A stretch of DNA of 64,000 nucleotides from positions 6,882,001 to 6,946,000 of the forward strand of contig NC_046675.1 in assembly GCF_003369915.1 (NCBI RefSeq), given 5' to 3'. Below the pieces are notes generated by a model. It was not told where the DNA came from and searched no databases. It worked only from the letters and a program-made list of their open reading frames with translations. This DNA comes from Drosophila miranda. Taxonomy: Eukaryota; Arthropoda; Insecta; Diptera; Drosophilidae. Shown here piece after piece: positions 24,546 to 35,256 of the stretch (the stretch's first letter is position 1; each line of letters opens with the position of its first letter). The position numbers and the translations under genes are program-made.

Positions 24546-27500
24546 TTGTGAATACCTGCCTGCTAGTAATTTTGAGCAAAAATGTATTTTGCGCCAAAAA
24601 CCAAAACCTGAATCTGACACAGCCCGGTGCACGATACCCGGTGCATGGTGCCAGGCAGGGCCCCGGTGCCTGGTTCCTGGTGCCCGGTGGCACTCTCTTC
24701 CCGTTTCCGCACTTGAAATACATCCACACCACATCCTTTAGCCCCATACCCCCTGTCTCATCCTCACATTGGGACATCTCGTTGAGCTGCTGCTCAAGCT
24801 GGAACAAGTGCTTTGCTTTTTTTTTTTCTTTCCTTTCTTTCAGGTTTCATTTCTTGAGCTGCAGGAGGAGCGGAGCAGGAGGCACAGACGGCTCAAAGAG
24901 AATTCTCGTTTTTGAGCCGCCAAAAGTAACATCTGCTCCCCAAAAACCATAGACATGGGCCCAGGAATTGTCGTTGTTTCATTCCTTTTTGGCATTTGGT
25001 TTTTTGGCCTTGCCTTGCCTTAAAACAGAGTCAAGGGAAAAGGGTTGAGGGCATGCGGATTGTGCTAGGGAGTTTGGATTGCCCTAAACCACAGAGTCAC
25101 CAATCAATCGAAAGCCTCGGGGATAGGATTACATATAACCGTTCTTGAGTGTTCTTAAGGAATGGGAAAATCACTGCTAATTGCTGGCATTGTTCCTTGA
25201 TGGAGGTTTTGGCATCCAAGAATATTTTCTTAATCTTTAATGACCTTTTATATACTGTTCCGAACTATTTTCGAAGAATTTACGTTGATAAGGTCTGGTA
25301 TTACCCTTCAGGTCCTCTACAATCTATCGGTTTTTCAAGCGCATTTGAACTTCGACTTTTCCTATCTTAATTTGCCGTTTGCCCTTGGCCGGTCACCCTA
25401 CCCCTGGCTGGGCCGCCGAGCGCTAATTTGCTTCATTTATCTTTCCTGCTTTCGAACAGAACCGAAACCCACTGTCTCTACACATCAGCAAAACAATTAC
25501 TCTACGGGACTCTAAGGGGCCTTAATTGCAGCAGCTCTCTCGTTTTGGTTCTGGTTCTGTTTCTGTTTCTGGTTGGAAGTTTCTCTTATCTGGCCTCATA
25601 AATCTCACGCGCCTCCGATTGCAGCGGAAAGTGTCCCGTTCTAAGCATTGGCTCTGTCCAGCGCATAGAGAAGAGCCGGCACCGCAATTAGGCTTCGTCG
25701 TAATAGAGGAGCGTACGATATCTGAGGTCTCTCTCGGGGACTCTTTCTCCCCAAGGAGTCCAGTCCAGCAGCTGGCCGGTTTCGTGTGACCAACAGCTAA
25801 AGATCTGTTGACCACTGTCCAAGCTCGTAATTCACAGTAGAAGAAGGTGAGTCTGAGTCTGAGGCTGATGGGAGGGTTGGGATGGGTTAGAGGATAGCGT
25901 TAACAAATCGCATGTGTGAATTATGTCCAAAGTGGGTCGCGGTCGCGGGCATAAATCAAATGAGCGGACTCCTCCAGTGGGTCACTTTGGCTATGCCTCG
26001 ATGGCTATTGCATGCGGCACGCCAGTTGTAAGTTCTTCGATGCCCAAGACATGACTCGACTCGACTTGACCCACTTGTATAAATCTTGCTGGGTGTGCTT
26101 CTCAGGCCGTTATTTTTCACACCCAAACCAAAACTGGTTGAGAATGCGAAAAAACAAGCGACAATTGTCGCTGCCACAAACGGAGGGGAGACTCCGCATG
26201 GAGTGGGTTTTGTAGTGGAGTCGCCGGGGCAGTCACTTGGAAAATGCCAAACAAAAGGGACCGACTGTGATACACCAGCATAATAATTGATCGCTGAGAG
26301 CTGCAGTGATGGAGTGCTGGAGAGCTGAAGAGCTGAAGAGCGGCTTTCCAACTGGTTTTCCCACTCCACTGAATGGTTTTCCTTAATTTCCTACATTTTA
26401 TCCAGTTTTTATTGCCCTCGTCTTGGGCCGTTTTCCATTGTCTAAGATTTGTGCCTCTTTTCTTCTAGTTTCTCTTTGATTTTTTTTTACCATTTCCCTC
26501 TCAGACAAAAGAGTTTCGTAAGCTGAAAGTTTTCCCCTATTTGAGGTTGCGTTCGAATGAGTTATGGCCCGATCTTTTAGTGGTGGTGGTGGCTTCATTT
26601 CTTATGCATTTCGGATCAGATCCCGACAAGCTCCGAGGGAAGTCGAATGAGGGTAGGGGAAATGTGAATGGACTCTATTAATGTAATACGATATGCGGTG
26701 CATGAAAAATCAAATGAGCTGGTCTCCCCTCTCCCTCTCCCTCCTGGTCTGGTCATTTCACTCCGCCTGTCAGGGTTCCCGATGTTAATGTTGATGCATC
26801 TGTATCTGTATCTCGCGGTGCGCTAAGCTGACAGCATCTGGTCAAGATGGTCAGACGTTCGCCAAGCGAAACTATTTCTGGCATATTACATTTCTCGTAC
26901 AATTTACATGGATTTTGCATTTGATCGGACCGACGCGACGGCGCACGCGCCCTTATGCCGAGAGTGTGCACAGCTGCCCAAATATTTCGCCCTCGACTGT
27001 CAAACAAGCCGCTCAGCTGATCAGCTGCATTCCGCCTGCTCACTGTCTCCCTCCCACACACCCACATCTAATTTTACACTCTTTACTTCTGCTCTGTCTC
27101 CCTCTGTTGGCAGGGCCTTTTGTCTGTCGGCGGCTTGCATCATTTTTCTGTTTATTTTTGTCGGCTGCTATTTTAGTTTACTTTTCCTCTTGGATTTTCA
27201 TTAAATTTTCTTTGTTTTATTCCGTTGGGCTGCTTGTCGCATGCCACCACGCCCCTACATGGCTGATGTCATTTTTACTGCAAACCAATGCACATGCACA
27301 CATGCTATGCTACTTACATGTGTGTGCGTGCGTGTGCGTGTGCGCCGGTTGCATCTCTGGAAGCAGCGGACGAGGCGTCGCGGCCGGCTTCCTGTCGAAA
27401 TAATGAAAAATAAAGAAAATGAATATAGAGCAATAAAATGCCGGCAGCCGATAAAAAGAAGCAGACACTCTAATATAAAAAAGATAAAGAGAGAGAGAGA

Positions 27501-28574
27501 AACCACATATACTTCGGGAATTCAAATATAATTTGTATGTACATACAATTTGGAAATCAGATGAATTTAAAGCTTACATGCATACATATGTACATATGTA
27601 GGAATCTACGAGTATTACAATGGTTTGAGCGTTGTAATGTTCAAGAGAGCAATTAGAGGGGCCAATGCAATAGCTATATATGGATAACTCATCTTGAATA
27701 CACACTCACATTTTTTGCATTGCGTTTAACGCGTACACGCAGCGCACTTTTCTATTTATGTACATAAGACCGGGCCTTTGCCGACCGCTGTTGTACATAC
27801 TGTCTGTCTGTCCACGGATCGAGCAATATCTCAACGAAACGATCAAATTGCATGTAATTCAAGTGGCTGTTGACATATGTTTCTCAAACACGATAAGAGT
27901 GTGTTTATTTGATTGTTTTGCGCTCTACAAATGCTCTACCATAATGTCTATTATTTCCCAATTCGGACATGCAAAGAGTTGATGGTTGTCTTGCACATCC
28001 GCCATATTAAATTTCAAACATCCCATAAAGTTTTTTCTGACATATAGATTATTTATAGAGCTGCAGAGATATTTCAATTAACAGAGTCATTATGCAATCC
28101 ATTGAATTGTATCCCCGAGTTCAATGCTTGCCCTAGTTTACTGGACATATGGCCCCGCATTCATGTTCTTCGTCTTTTTCGATGGGCATTGGAACGTGCG
28201 CTGTATCCCGACGAATATTGAACGTAATGATATGTTATGATGGGGCGGCCGCTCCGCTCCGCTTCGAGTGCCTCTGGGTGTTTGGCTGTCTGTCTGTCCG
28301 TCGTGCTCTCGCTAATCGACTGATTTTTCTACCGTTAAGTGGTGTTAAGTGCTACCACAACGAAAGCCAACTCAAAAAAAAATGGGCTTCTTATTAATGA
28401 GCTTGAATTTCATTGTGTGGCAGAGTTCTTCACACCGTTCGCATAATTAACCAGATGCTATCATTGACGTTTTTCGCTGATCTCTGCATTTTGGGTGCAT
28501 TTTCACAATTTTCAGAATTTCCGCTGGCAGCATAAACATAAATGACATCAATGTCCTCTCTCTCTCACGGAACA

Positions 28575-29291
28575 TTAGCAGCTGATGACGTACTCCAAGT
28601 ATGCGGGCTCTTCGGTAATGCTCCCGCTCCCCTGCCTGTCGATAGTGAATCGTACTTTTTTTATTTTTGGAATTTGTTGTGGTATTGATTGATCTATGGG
28701 GGTGACTGGTCCAATAGGTTCATAAATTGAGCGGGGCCTTTTAACAAATGCACTTTTTATTGCCTTGTTCTCTAAACGCTTTCTACAAGGAATCGATGAG
28801 ATCGGGTCACTAATGTCACTTCTACTTCCGTGGAAAACAACATAAGAGCTCAAGATGCATTCTAAAAATTCAGCCAAATCAAATAGAAATAGGATCACTA
28901 AGTCAAATATATAACTAACCTAGAACACGATCATTTAAGATAGTAGTTTCATTCAAGAGCATAGATTGATCTGTAGGGCTACCTCCAGTACTCTAACTTT
29001 CTTTATTTCATTGCATTTCAATGTGCCTAGCCCAATTCTGGTTCTCGCTGAGTTCTATAGTACATTAGAAAAATCCTAATATTTATTATTGATAAATTCT
29101 AATAAACAGCCATTAGCGTAAAACAAACGAAGGTTAATATTCTTATTTTGAAAATTCAATTTGAAATTCAGCCGAATTTCAAAATCGAAACATATCGATA
29201 GTACAGCTAACCCACCTTTTTTCATCGACGTGGCAGCCCAGGCAATAATCAATAACAGCATCGATTTAAATTTAATGAAATCTAAAAACAT
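28575..29291 (-). CDS. Probable small three-exon gene with PP1-docking motif, unrecognised
   Basis: I do not recognise this gene. Three minus-strand segments join in one frame through consensus splice sites: exon A ending at 29216 (AAAAAAG|GTGGGT), exon B 28920-28970 (CTACAG| ... CTAG|GTTAGT) and exon C 28575-28861 (TTTTTAG|). All junctions are phase 1. Three in-frame Met codons are possible, at 29291, 29261 and 29225, giving about 137, 127 or 115 residues; starting at 29261 gives a hydrophobic lead MLLLIIAWAATSMKK. Exon B encodes DQSMLLNETTILNDRVL. The C-terminal half is proline- and isoleucine-rich and contains KKVRFTID, a textbook RVxF protein phosphatase 1 docking motif, and ends YLEYVISC. 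ATCGATG/TATCGATA-like strings, resembling DREF sites, flank the start region. Protein character and splice consistency argue that it is real. Confidence 0.5.
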
Positions 29292-29924
29292 CGATGTTTG
29301 AGAAAAAACATCGATGATTCACATTCAAACAATTTCTATTTGGCGCTCAAGTTTGGTGGGACTTTTTTGGGATTTTCTCTGGGATTTTTCCTCGCCACAA
29401 TGTCCTTTATCCCCTCAACAATGTCCCTTACGGCGCATTCCATCCTCACTTACGTTTTCTTACGTCTTATGTTGCTGGCAACATTCAATTTGTATGGGCC
29501 AGACTCATGTGCCGTGAAATCGAGCAGCATTGTTCCCCAACATGGCGCGGATAAAGCAACATTTTGCACACCCTGGGAAATGGATATTATAGAACTGAGA
29601 GAATGTTTGTCATCTAATGCACCAATAAAGGCCAAAACTAGTCAGTTTCTGTTTTAAAGGTATTTCAACGATATTTTGAAGGTTTTGGTCTTCTTACAGA
29701 AACCAAGAATGGGTATCGGGATCGAGATATATTTACAAGACCCTAATCATATGCATTAATATGTCCAAAACAAAACAATCTGAGATAATTTCTATATTAA
29801 TTACGTTTTAAAACAGCTTGGAAAAACAGTTTCTTCATATATATCAAAGAAATAGGGTATACCTGCGCCCAAACTCCGGTTGACGTGACATTCCATACTC
29901 ACTTACGTTGCCACAGTTTTTTTG

Positions 29925-30090
29925 TTGACCTTTTTTGCTTAAACCTTGTTTTATACACTATACAATAAAAGAGAGTACATAAAAGTAGTCAATCAGGTAG
30001 AAAATTTATTCATGAATGGCCTAAAATTATGTGGGCAGAGCTAATGGTTTTAGTTAGGCAGCATTATTCAACGGAATAAAGAAATTTAAC
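29925..30090 (+). repeat. Dispersed repeat copy (direct)
   Basis: Begins TTGACCTTTTTTGCTTAAACC, then CAATAAAAG, GTCAATCAGGTAGAAAAT, TTATTCAT, GTGGGCAGAGCTAA and CAACGGAATAAAG. It is a diverged copy of the element at 30130-30280 and of the inverted copy at 21895-22065. Confidence 0.65.
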
Positions 30091-30129
30091 AATTGGAACG
30101 ATTTTTCTCTTACGTTTTATTACGTTTCA

Positions 30130-30280
30130 TTTGTTTGACCTTTTTCGCTAAAACCTTTTTTTAAGCAAAATCCAATAAAAGCAAGTAATAAAAATAAGCC
30201 AGTCAATTAGAAAATAGATTCATCAATCGTATAAAACTATGAGGGCATGGCTAAATATTCGACGGAATATTAAAATCGAG
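30130..30280 (+). repeat. Dispersed repeat copy (direct) upstream of lsn
   Basis: Shares TTTGACCTTTTTCGCTAAAACC, AAAATCCAATAAAAGCAAG, CAGTCAATTAGAAAAT, AGGGCATGGCTAAATATTC and GACGGAATATTAAAATC with the other two copies. Three copies within 9 kb, one inverted, point to a mobile-element-derived family. Confidence 0.7.
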
Positions 30281-30307
30281 GAATATGTAAAATATTACTT
30301 GAATTCG

Positions 30308-30375
30308 TTAGTATATTTACGGTATATTTTTAAAATGAGACGGTATATTTCTGAGGGTCAGACCGTATATTTTAT
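30308..30375 (+). promoter_or_regulatory. CGGTATATTT (motif 6-like) cluster upstream of lsn
   Basis: Three close copies of [AC]CGTATATTT or CGGTATATTT lie at about 30319, 30341 and 30363, 70-125 bp before the lsn start codon. The pattern fits Drosophila core-promoter motif 6 (KTYRGTATWTTT), typical of TATA-less housekeeping promoters. The same block occurs inverted at 22085-22150, so the promoter may be repeat-derived. Confidence 0.55.
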
Positions 30376-30445
30376 CAGCTGTTCTCTTGTTTTGTTTTTT
30401 TTGCTGTCCATTTGTAATTTGAAAAAGAAAACAAAAATTTTAAGA

Positions 30446-31335
30446 ATGCGGCGCCGCGCGGGACTGGGCGCTATTCAACAGCAAAAGCTAGCCGCCGAAA
30501 AGTACAAGGACAAAGGCACAGACCTGCAGGAATCGCAGCTGGAGCAAATGACAAAGCAAATGGATGTTTTCCGGCTCAAATTGGAGGAGTTTGCAATGAA
30601 ACACAAAGAGGACATTCGCAAGAACGCGCAGTTTCGAAAGCAATTCCAGGAAATGTGCGCTGCCATTGGCGTTGATCCGCTGGCCACGGGCAAGGGCTTC
30701 TGGAGCGTCCTGGGCATGGGCGACTTCTACTACGAATTGGGTGTTCAAGTGGTCGAGGTGTGCCTGGCGGCCAACCACAAGACGGGCGGTCTGATGGAGC
30801 TGGACGAGCTGCGCCGGCGTCTGGTAGCGGCCCGTGGCCAGAGTTCAGTTCACCAGGAGATCACGAAAGAGGACATACTGATGGCAGCCAAGAAGCTGAG
30901 CATATTTGGAAATGGGTAACGTAACTCTAACTCAGATACCCATTCGTCCAGAACTGCTAACTTCCGATTTTACTTTCAGTTTTGTTGTGCACAAGCTGGG
31001 CAAGGGCAAATACATCGTTCAGTCCATTCCCGGGGAGCTGAGCATGGAGGAGACCAACATCTTGAATGCTGCATCCAATACCGAACAGGGCTGCGTCACA
31101 CAATCTCAGCTAATGCAGGACTTGGGGCAAGTCTTTGAGCACTATCTAAAAGTTGTACAATTTAATTGGTTTCCTAATGTTGCTCCTCAGATGGACCGAC
31201 TACCGGGCCAGGCAATCTCTTGACAAGGTCCTGGGTGAGGGCCTCTGCTGGATAGACAGGCAAGCGGACGAGGAGCCTGCCTATTGGTTCCCCAGCTTGT
31301 TTCCCGGTCGCAATGCTCAGGCTACTGCCTTGTAG
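30446..31335 (+). CDS. lsn: VPS22/SNF8, ESCRT-II subunit (larsen)
   Basis: ESCRT-II component that sorts ubiquitylated membrane proteins into multivesicular endosomes; it works with VPS25 and VPS36 on the cytosolic face of endosomes. Exons are 30446-30915, 30980-31126 and 31191-31335, giving about 253 residues, the family's usual length. The N terminus MRRRAGLGAIQQQKLAAEKYKD matches the conserved start of SNF8 proteins, followed by a helical hairpin and two winged-helix domains (about 90-250). Exon 2/3 joining restores DLGWTDYRARQSL, the conserved second winged-helix segment, but requires a GC donor (GGG|GCAAGT) at 31127 rather than GT. The start codon is the one that begins the conserved N terminus. 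The gene is tail-to-tail with the coiled-coil gene 80 bp away. Confidence 0.95.
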
Positions 31336-31414
31336 CTTCGCCTTATTACAAACTACTAGTATTTATGCCATAAGTTAACTAATATACGTATATTTGTACA
31401 GTTTGCAAGCTATT

Positions 31415-32930
31415 CTAAATGGTGTGGTTTCTGGAGTTTTCCCCCTTTAAAATCGTTATTTCGGCCTTCAGCTCTGAGTTCATATCCATAAGACGTCTGA
31501 CCTCGTGCTGAAACTTTGTCGTTAGGTCCTTCCTTGCCTTCTTGTACTCTTCGTTTATTTTTCTTTGGTGCTGGATGTATTCGCTCACTCGAGTCTCGTA
31601 GAGCTTGCTGCGGAACCCAAGTATGTTAGATATTATCAAGGAATACTGTTTGTATTAGTCTTACAGTTCGGATATTTTCTGCTTGTCGTCGCTCAGACGC
31701 TGGCGAGTGTCTTCCAGCTCAGCGTCGAGATTCTCATTCTGATCTAAAACCTCATTATACTTTTTCTCCAATTGAGTGTAGCGTGTCAGCAGCGCTTGCA
31801 TTTCCGCTATGTACTCCGCCTTATTTTGTTTGAGCTGCAGTCGATAGGTAAGAAAAACGAGATTAAGGAACAAGGCTGCCGTGTTTGTCGTAGCACTAAC
31901 CTTCTCGCGATGCTTGGATCTTAGCACTTCTACCTCGTTGTCTACACGTTTGGCTTCTTCCTTCAAGATGACGCCCATATTTTTGGCCAGCTGAGCCAGC
32001 TCCACTTTGTAGCTCTCGGATCGTCTATCCGCATCGGTCTTTTCTCGAGCAGCCGACTCGCTGAGGTTGAGGGCTTCCTTGACCTTGGCCATGGCCACTT
32101 CCTCCCGCTTGTGGCTCTCCCTGAGCAGCTGTTGAGAGTCATGCAGACGCTGCTCGTAATCCATGACCTGCTGCTTCAGAGCGGCTATTTCCATTGAGTT
32201 CTCGTTATTGACCGCCGACTGGTGTTCCTGCTCCTGTAGCCTTGCCTGCATTTCCAGGAGCTGCTTACCGCTGCGCTGTTTTTGCTCGTGCAGAACTTGA
32301 ATCATCTCTGCCTGTGCGCGTATGTCGTGTTTTTGGCTGTCGACCCTACCCTCCAGCATTTTAATAGCTTGAATGTACTTATTGATGATCTATAAATTTC
32401 GGCGAGGTAAAAACAGTTCGTATTAAGGCCCAACTTTTCTGGGTATTGTTAATGCACCTTGTCGTCGCCCGAGTCGTGAAGCTGTTTCCGGTAGTTCTTT
32501 AGCTCCTTCTCCATGTTATCGATGGTACGCTGTGAGCACTCATGGATCATTTTCAGGCTGCCTCGCTCCTTCTGCAGAAAATCGATCTGTTTCAAGGCAG
32601 TAGCCAGGGCGTCTTCGGTCATCTGGCTTCGCTGCTGGACCTCCCCAATGCCACCTGGCTTTCTTGTGTCCGCCAGCTTGTATCTGGCCAACTCCTGGCG
32701 GAGCTGCTGGTTTTCCCCCACCACCTCGGCTACGTTGTCCATCAGATGCTGAACCTTATCACGAAACTTCGACATGTCCTCGTTTGTATTGTCTATTAGG
32801 TGCTCTACATCGCTGCTTATATCGAAAGTGCATCTGCAAGAGATGATGTGACTTATTTGGTTATTGGACTCCTGTCTGGCACCGCTCTAACTTACCTGGG
32901 GGCCGAGAAATTGTTCTGCTCCTGTGTCAT
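31415..32930 (-). CDS. Coiled-coil protein, candidate centrosomal/ciliary, unrecognised
   Basis: Five exons on the minus strand, 32896-32930, 32458-32833, 31901-32389, 31665-31834 and 31415-31607, join in frame to about 420 residues. The product begins MTQEQNNFSAPRCTFDISSD and is then almost entirely heptad-like alpha-helical coiled coil rich in Glu, Gln, Lys and Leu, with no transmembrane segment or enzymatic motif. I do not recognise a specific family. It is head-to-head with cby, 233 bp between start codons, and the shared promoter contains an RFX-type X-box. Cby is a basal body/transition zone protein, so a ciliary or centriolar role for this gene is a reasonable inference, not an observation. 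All introns have canonical GT-AG ends. Confidence 0.88.
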
Positions 32931-33093
32931 GTTGTTTCTCTCGTACCAAGCAAAGGCTGAAAATTTCGAATTTGTTTACAAATCTATGCGAGTGTGTCAA
33001 TTAGTATTTGACAGCTCGACTCAGAAACAGGTACAATATTTACACGCATTCATTTTGGCTGGCCGTTCTGTTGTGACCAAAGTCCCCGTGTCG

Positions 33094-33108
33094 GTTGTCC
33101 CTGGCAAC
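33094..33108. promoter_or_regulatory. X-box (RFX binding site) in bidirectional promoter
   Basis: GTTGTC-CCT-GGCAAC matches the X-box consensus RYYNYY N1-3 RRNRAC exactly. It lies 56 bp before the cby start codon and about 165 bp before the start of the divergent coiled-coil gene. Rfx regulates ciliary genes in Drosophila sensory neurons, and an X-box fits the ciliary role of cby. Confidence 0.8.
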
Positions 33109-33163
33109 GCAACCCCAGCTAGTAATTGAGTTGGTCAACTTTTTCTTTTAGTTTCACTCTGCA

Positions 33164-33514
33164 ATGCCGCTGTTCAACAAGAAATTCGAGTCCAAGCCGA
33201 TACCGCTGCGTCAGAATCGATGCAATATTGGCATTCCTGCTGTCGCCGAGGATCTTGATGATTTTCGCCAGATTTCGCTGAATCTGGGCAACAAGGAGCT
33301 GCGCTTTGCCGATGGCATCTGGATGCATTCGTCGCGCAAGGGCGATGTGGACGATATGCTGCGTCTGAAAAAGAAGTTCCGTGTCCTGGAAGAGGAGAAC
33401 AATATGTCCAATTTGAAGATGGAATTTATGCTGGATCTACTGGCTGAGCAGGCATCGGAATTGAACGAACTAACGCCGAGGGAAAAGAGCACATTTGAAA
33501 ATGTAAAGAAATAA
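33164..33514 (+). CDS. cby: Chibby
   Basis: Small coiled-coil protein of 116 residues in a single exon. The N terminus MPLFNKKFESKPIPLRQNR corresponds to MPFFGNTFSPKKTPPRKS of human CBY1, the middle LGNKELRFADGIWM matches the conserved LKFENGQWI block, and residues about 75-105 (RVLEEENNMSNLKMEFMLDLL) form the Chibby leucine-zipper-like coil. In vertebrates Chibby binds beta-catenin; in Drosophila the main role is at the basal body and ciliary transition zone of chordotonal neurons and spermatocytes. It is divergently transcribed from the coiled-coil gene with a shared X-box. Confidence 0.95.
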   Translation: MPLFNKKFESKPIPLRQNRCNIGIPAVAEDLDDFRQISLNLGNKELRFADGIWMHSSRKGDVDDMLRLKKKFRVLEEENNMSNLKMEFMLDLLAEQASELNELTPREKSTFENVKK

Positions 33515-34346
33515 AAAAAGCATACGTGTGACAGCGGATATTACTCGTTTTGGATATTCGGTTGAATACTGTGAGCTAGCTTAAGATTTAAATGCAATCC
33601 ATTGGAATACCTTTAAGAATACCGGTTAACATTCACTAAGCTTCTCCTAAAGTTACCCGATTCTGATAAAATCCCAACCACACACTTGAGATCTATTTCT
33701 AATACTTCTTTATACAGTTTCAATGGCCATGGCAGGGGGAGATATCAAAATGTTCTGTTTTGGGTACCTGGGGGCTTTTGTTGACTAGACCATTGGGCAT
33801 TAATTTGGGATTTGTTGGGCGAACGTTCGATGAATGGAACTGGTCAAAATTGGTGGCATTGTTGTCGCCATTGGCAGCAATCTATAGACGCCATCGGTAC
33901 GGTGCGGTTCGGTTCGGTTCGGTTTGGCCTGCCGTCAGGCTGCCGCTTGGCTCCCGCTCTATTTATTGTATTTGATAAGCTGCTCTGATAAGTCCCCATG
34001 GCAATCGAACGGACCGCAGTGTGCGCACGGTGGCCCGATATGATAAACCTTCTGATGAGCCCACAAGAGCTGTATAAATATCCGACGGATGGAAAATGGG
34101 AAAATTTACATGGCCCCACAACTCCGGGAATCTCTACTCTGGGATCCGATGGGGTTAGAAATTTTTTTTTTTTTTTGGGTTCTCACTAGCGCGATAAAGC
34201 TTAACAGCTCTGCCGCAGTCTAATCTCTGAGGGCGTGTGCGGGGATCCGTGTATACATAGGTGTGTGGCCGTAGCCCATATCGGTCCACACCATCGACTA
34301 CTGTATATTTACGCATTGATATTGATATGAGATAAGCAAAACTGCT

Positions 34347-34353
34347 TATAAAA
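34347..34353 (+). promoter_or_regulatory. TATA-like element, candidate upstream promoter
   Basis: TATAAAA preceded by GCT, with CCCAGAGCCCAGAGACC about 28-30 bp downstream as a possible start region. It would begin a transcript with a 5' UTR exon ending at the donor 34962 and splice to the first coding exon at 36146. This is an inference from spacing only. Confidence 0.3.
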
Positions 34354-35049
34354 CACATTTATATCGTTTTTCCCAGAGCCCAGAGACCACTTGCACTACG
34401 CCAATGCCATGCCAAACGGTAACGAAGGCAGACGATAGACGATCGCCTCGCCTCGCCTCGTCTCTCCACCGAGGGGTAACACTTGTTCGATTCGTGTATT
34501 ACAGTAGTTTGTTGATAGCCAGCTCCACGAACGGACGCGCACGGGAACGAACACGGAAAACAAACGATCGGGAGATCGATGTGGGTCTACATTAAGTATT
34601 TACCGACAACAATAACACAATGGCCACAGAAGGAGAAACAAATTGCTAAATAGTAAACGGAAAACATACGCACATTGCGCGGTGTCAGCAGAAGATCTCG
34701 ATGTGCAAAATCGCAACGTCCTAAAGGCCAATTGAAGTTTGTGTGGCATTAGGTAACCAGAGACGCGAACCGAACGGTTCTATCAGCAGAAAACAGGCCA
34801 AGTGCTAGTGCTTGGCGCATTAATCGAAAAGCAAAGAAACAAAAAAAAAAAAAACTACATATATATAAAAAACAGCCATATCAGCAGTACGTACTCCTTC
34901 CTCTTTGACGTACTTCACTCACGCATTGTGTCAGTTGTCCATCCGCTGAAGCTCTGTCCACAGTGAGTGCTAAATTTGTATTATTTTGATTCAACTTCTG
35001 CTAGCCATAAACAAATTGTCTATTAAACAATCAACTTTTCACCTAATAA

Positions 35050-35256
35050 ATGATATCGTATAAATCAATTGAGTCGATGCCAATCAAGTGGGGCAACACA
35101 GATAAATCTCCATCACAATGGGGATCGCTGGATCTGCCGAACGTGGAAAATAACACGAACTGCATAAACAAAACGCCCATCGAATCAAATGTGTTTTATG
35201 AGCATTCTGTGGCCAGTGGTTTGATAAAAAGTGACTCGAAAATGATTTGTCCGTGA
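35050..35256 (+). CDS. Possible 68-residue small ORF
   Basis: Open frame from ATG to TGA with unbiased composition, starting MISYKSIESMPIKWGN and ending KSDSKMICP. It has two WG dipeptides and an N-glycosylation-like NNT, but no signal peptide or domain I know. It lies in what is probably an intron of the FGFRL1-like gene. It may be chance; conservation would decide. Confidence 0.2.
   Translation: MISYKSIESMPIKWGNTDKSPSQWGSLDLPNVENNTNCINKTPIESNVFYEHSVASGLIKSDSKMICP

Larger units (their letters stand above)
21164..28570. other. Long non-coding stretch with repeats
   Basis: The promoter of the CIP/KIP-like gene must lie just right of 21163; no TATA box is evident there. The remainder has no supported gene. 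It contains duplicated repeat units (21.7-22.3 kb), an inverted relative of the 30.2-kb repeat, TC and GA microsatellites, and TGACGTCACGT (CRE plus E-box) near 24025. Long open frames at 23.0-23.8 and 24.0-24.7 kb are low complexity and rejected. Confidence 0.5.
29292..30445. other. Repeat-rich region between the small gene and lsn
   Basis: No supported coding region. The stretch starts with several CATCGATG strings at about 29260-29320, compatible with DREF-type promoter elements. From 29.9 kb it contains two diverged direct copies of a dispersed repeat (listed) and then the lsn promoter. A 119-codon frame at 29298-29657 is rejected as chance. Confidence 0.5.

Noticed and set aside
24049-24741. 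230-codon open frame on the plus strand
   Set aside because: Rich in Cys/Ser/Leu low complexity and in translated AG repeats; no ATG context or known motif.
29298-29657. 119-codon plus-strand frame divergent from the small three-exon gene
   Set aside because: Hydrophobic runs come from simple ATG/CCC-rich sequence; no domain; probable chance.
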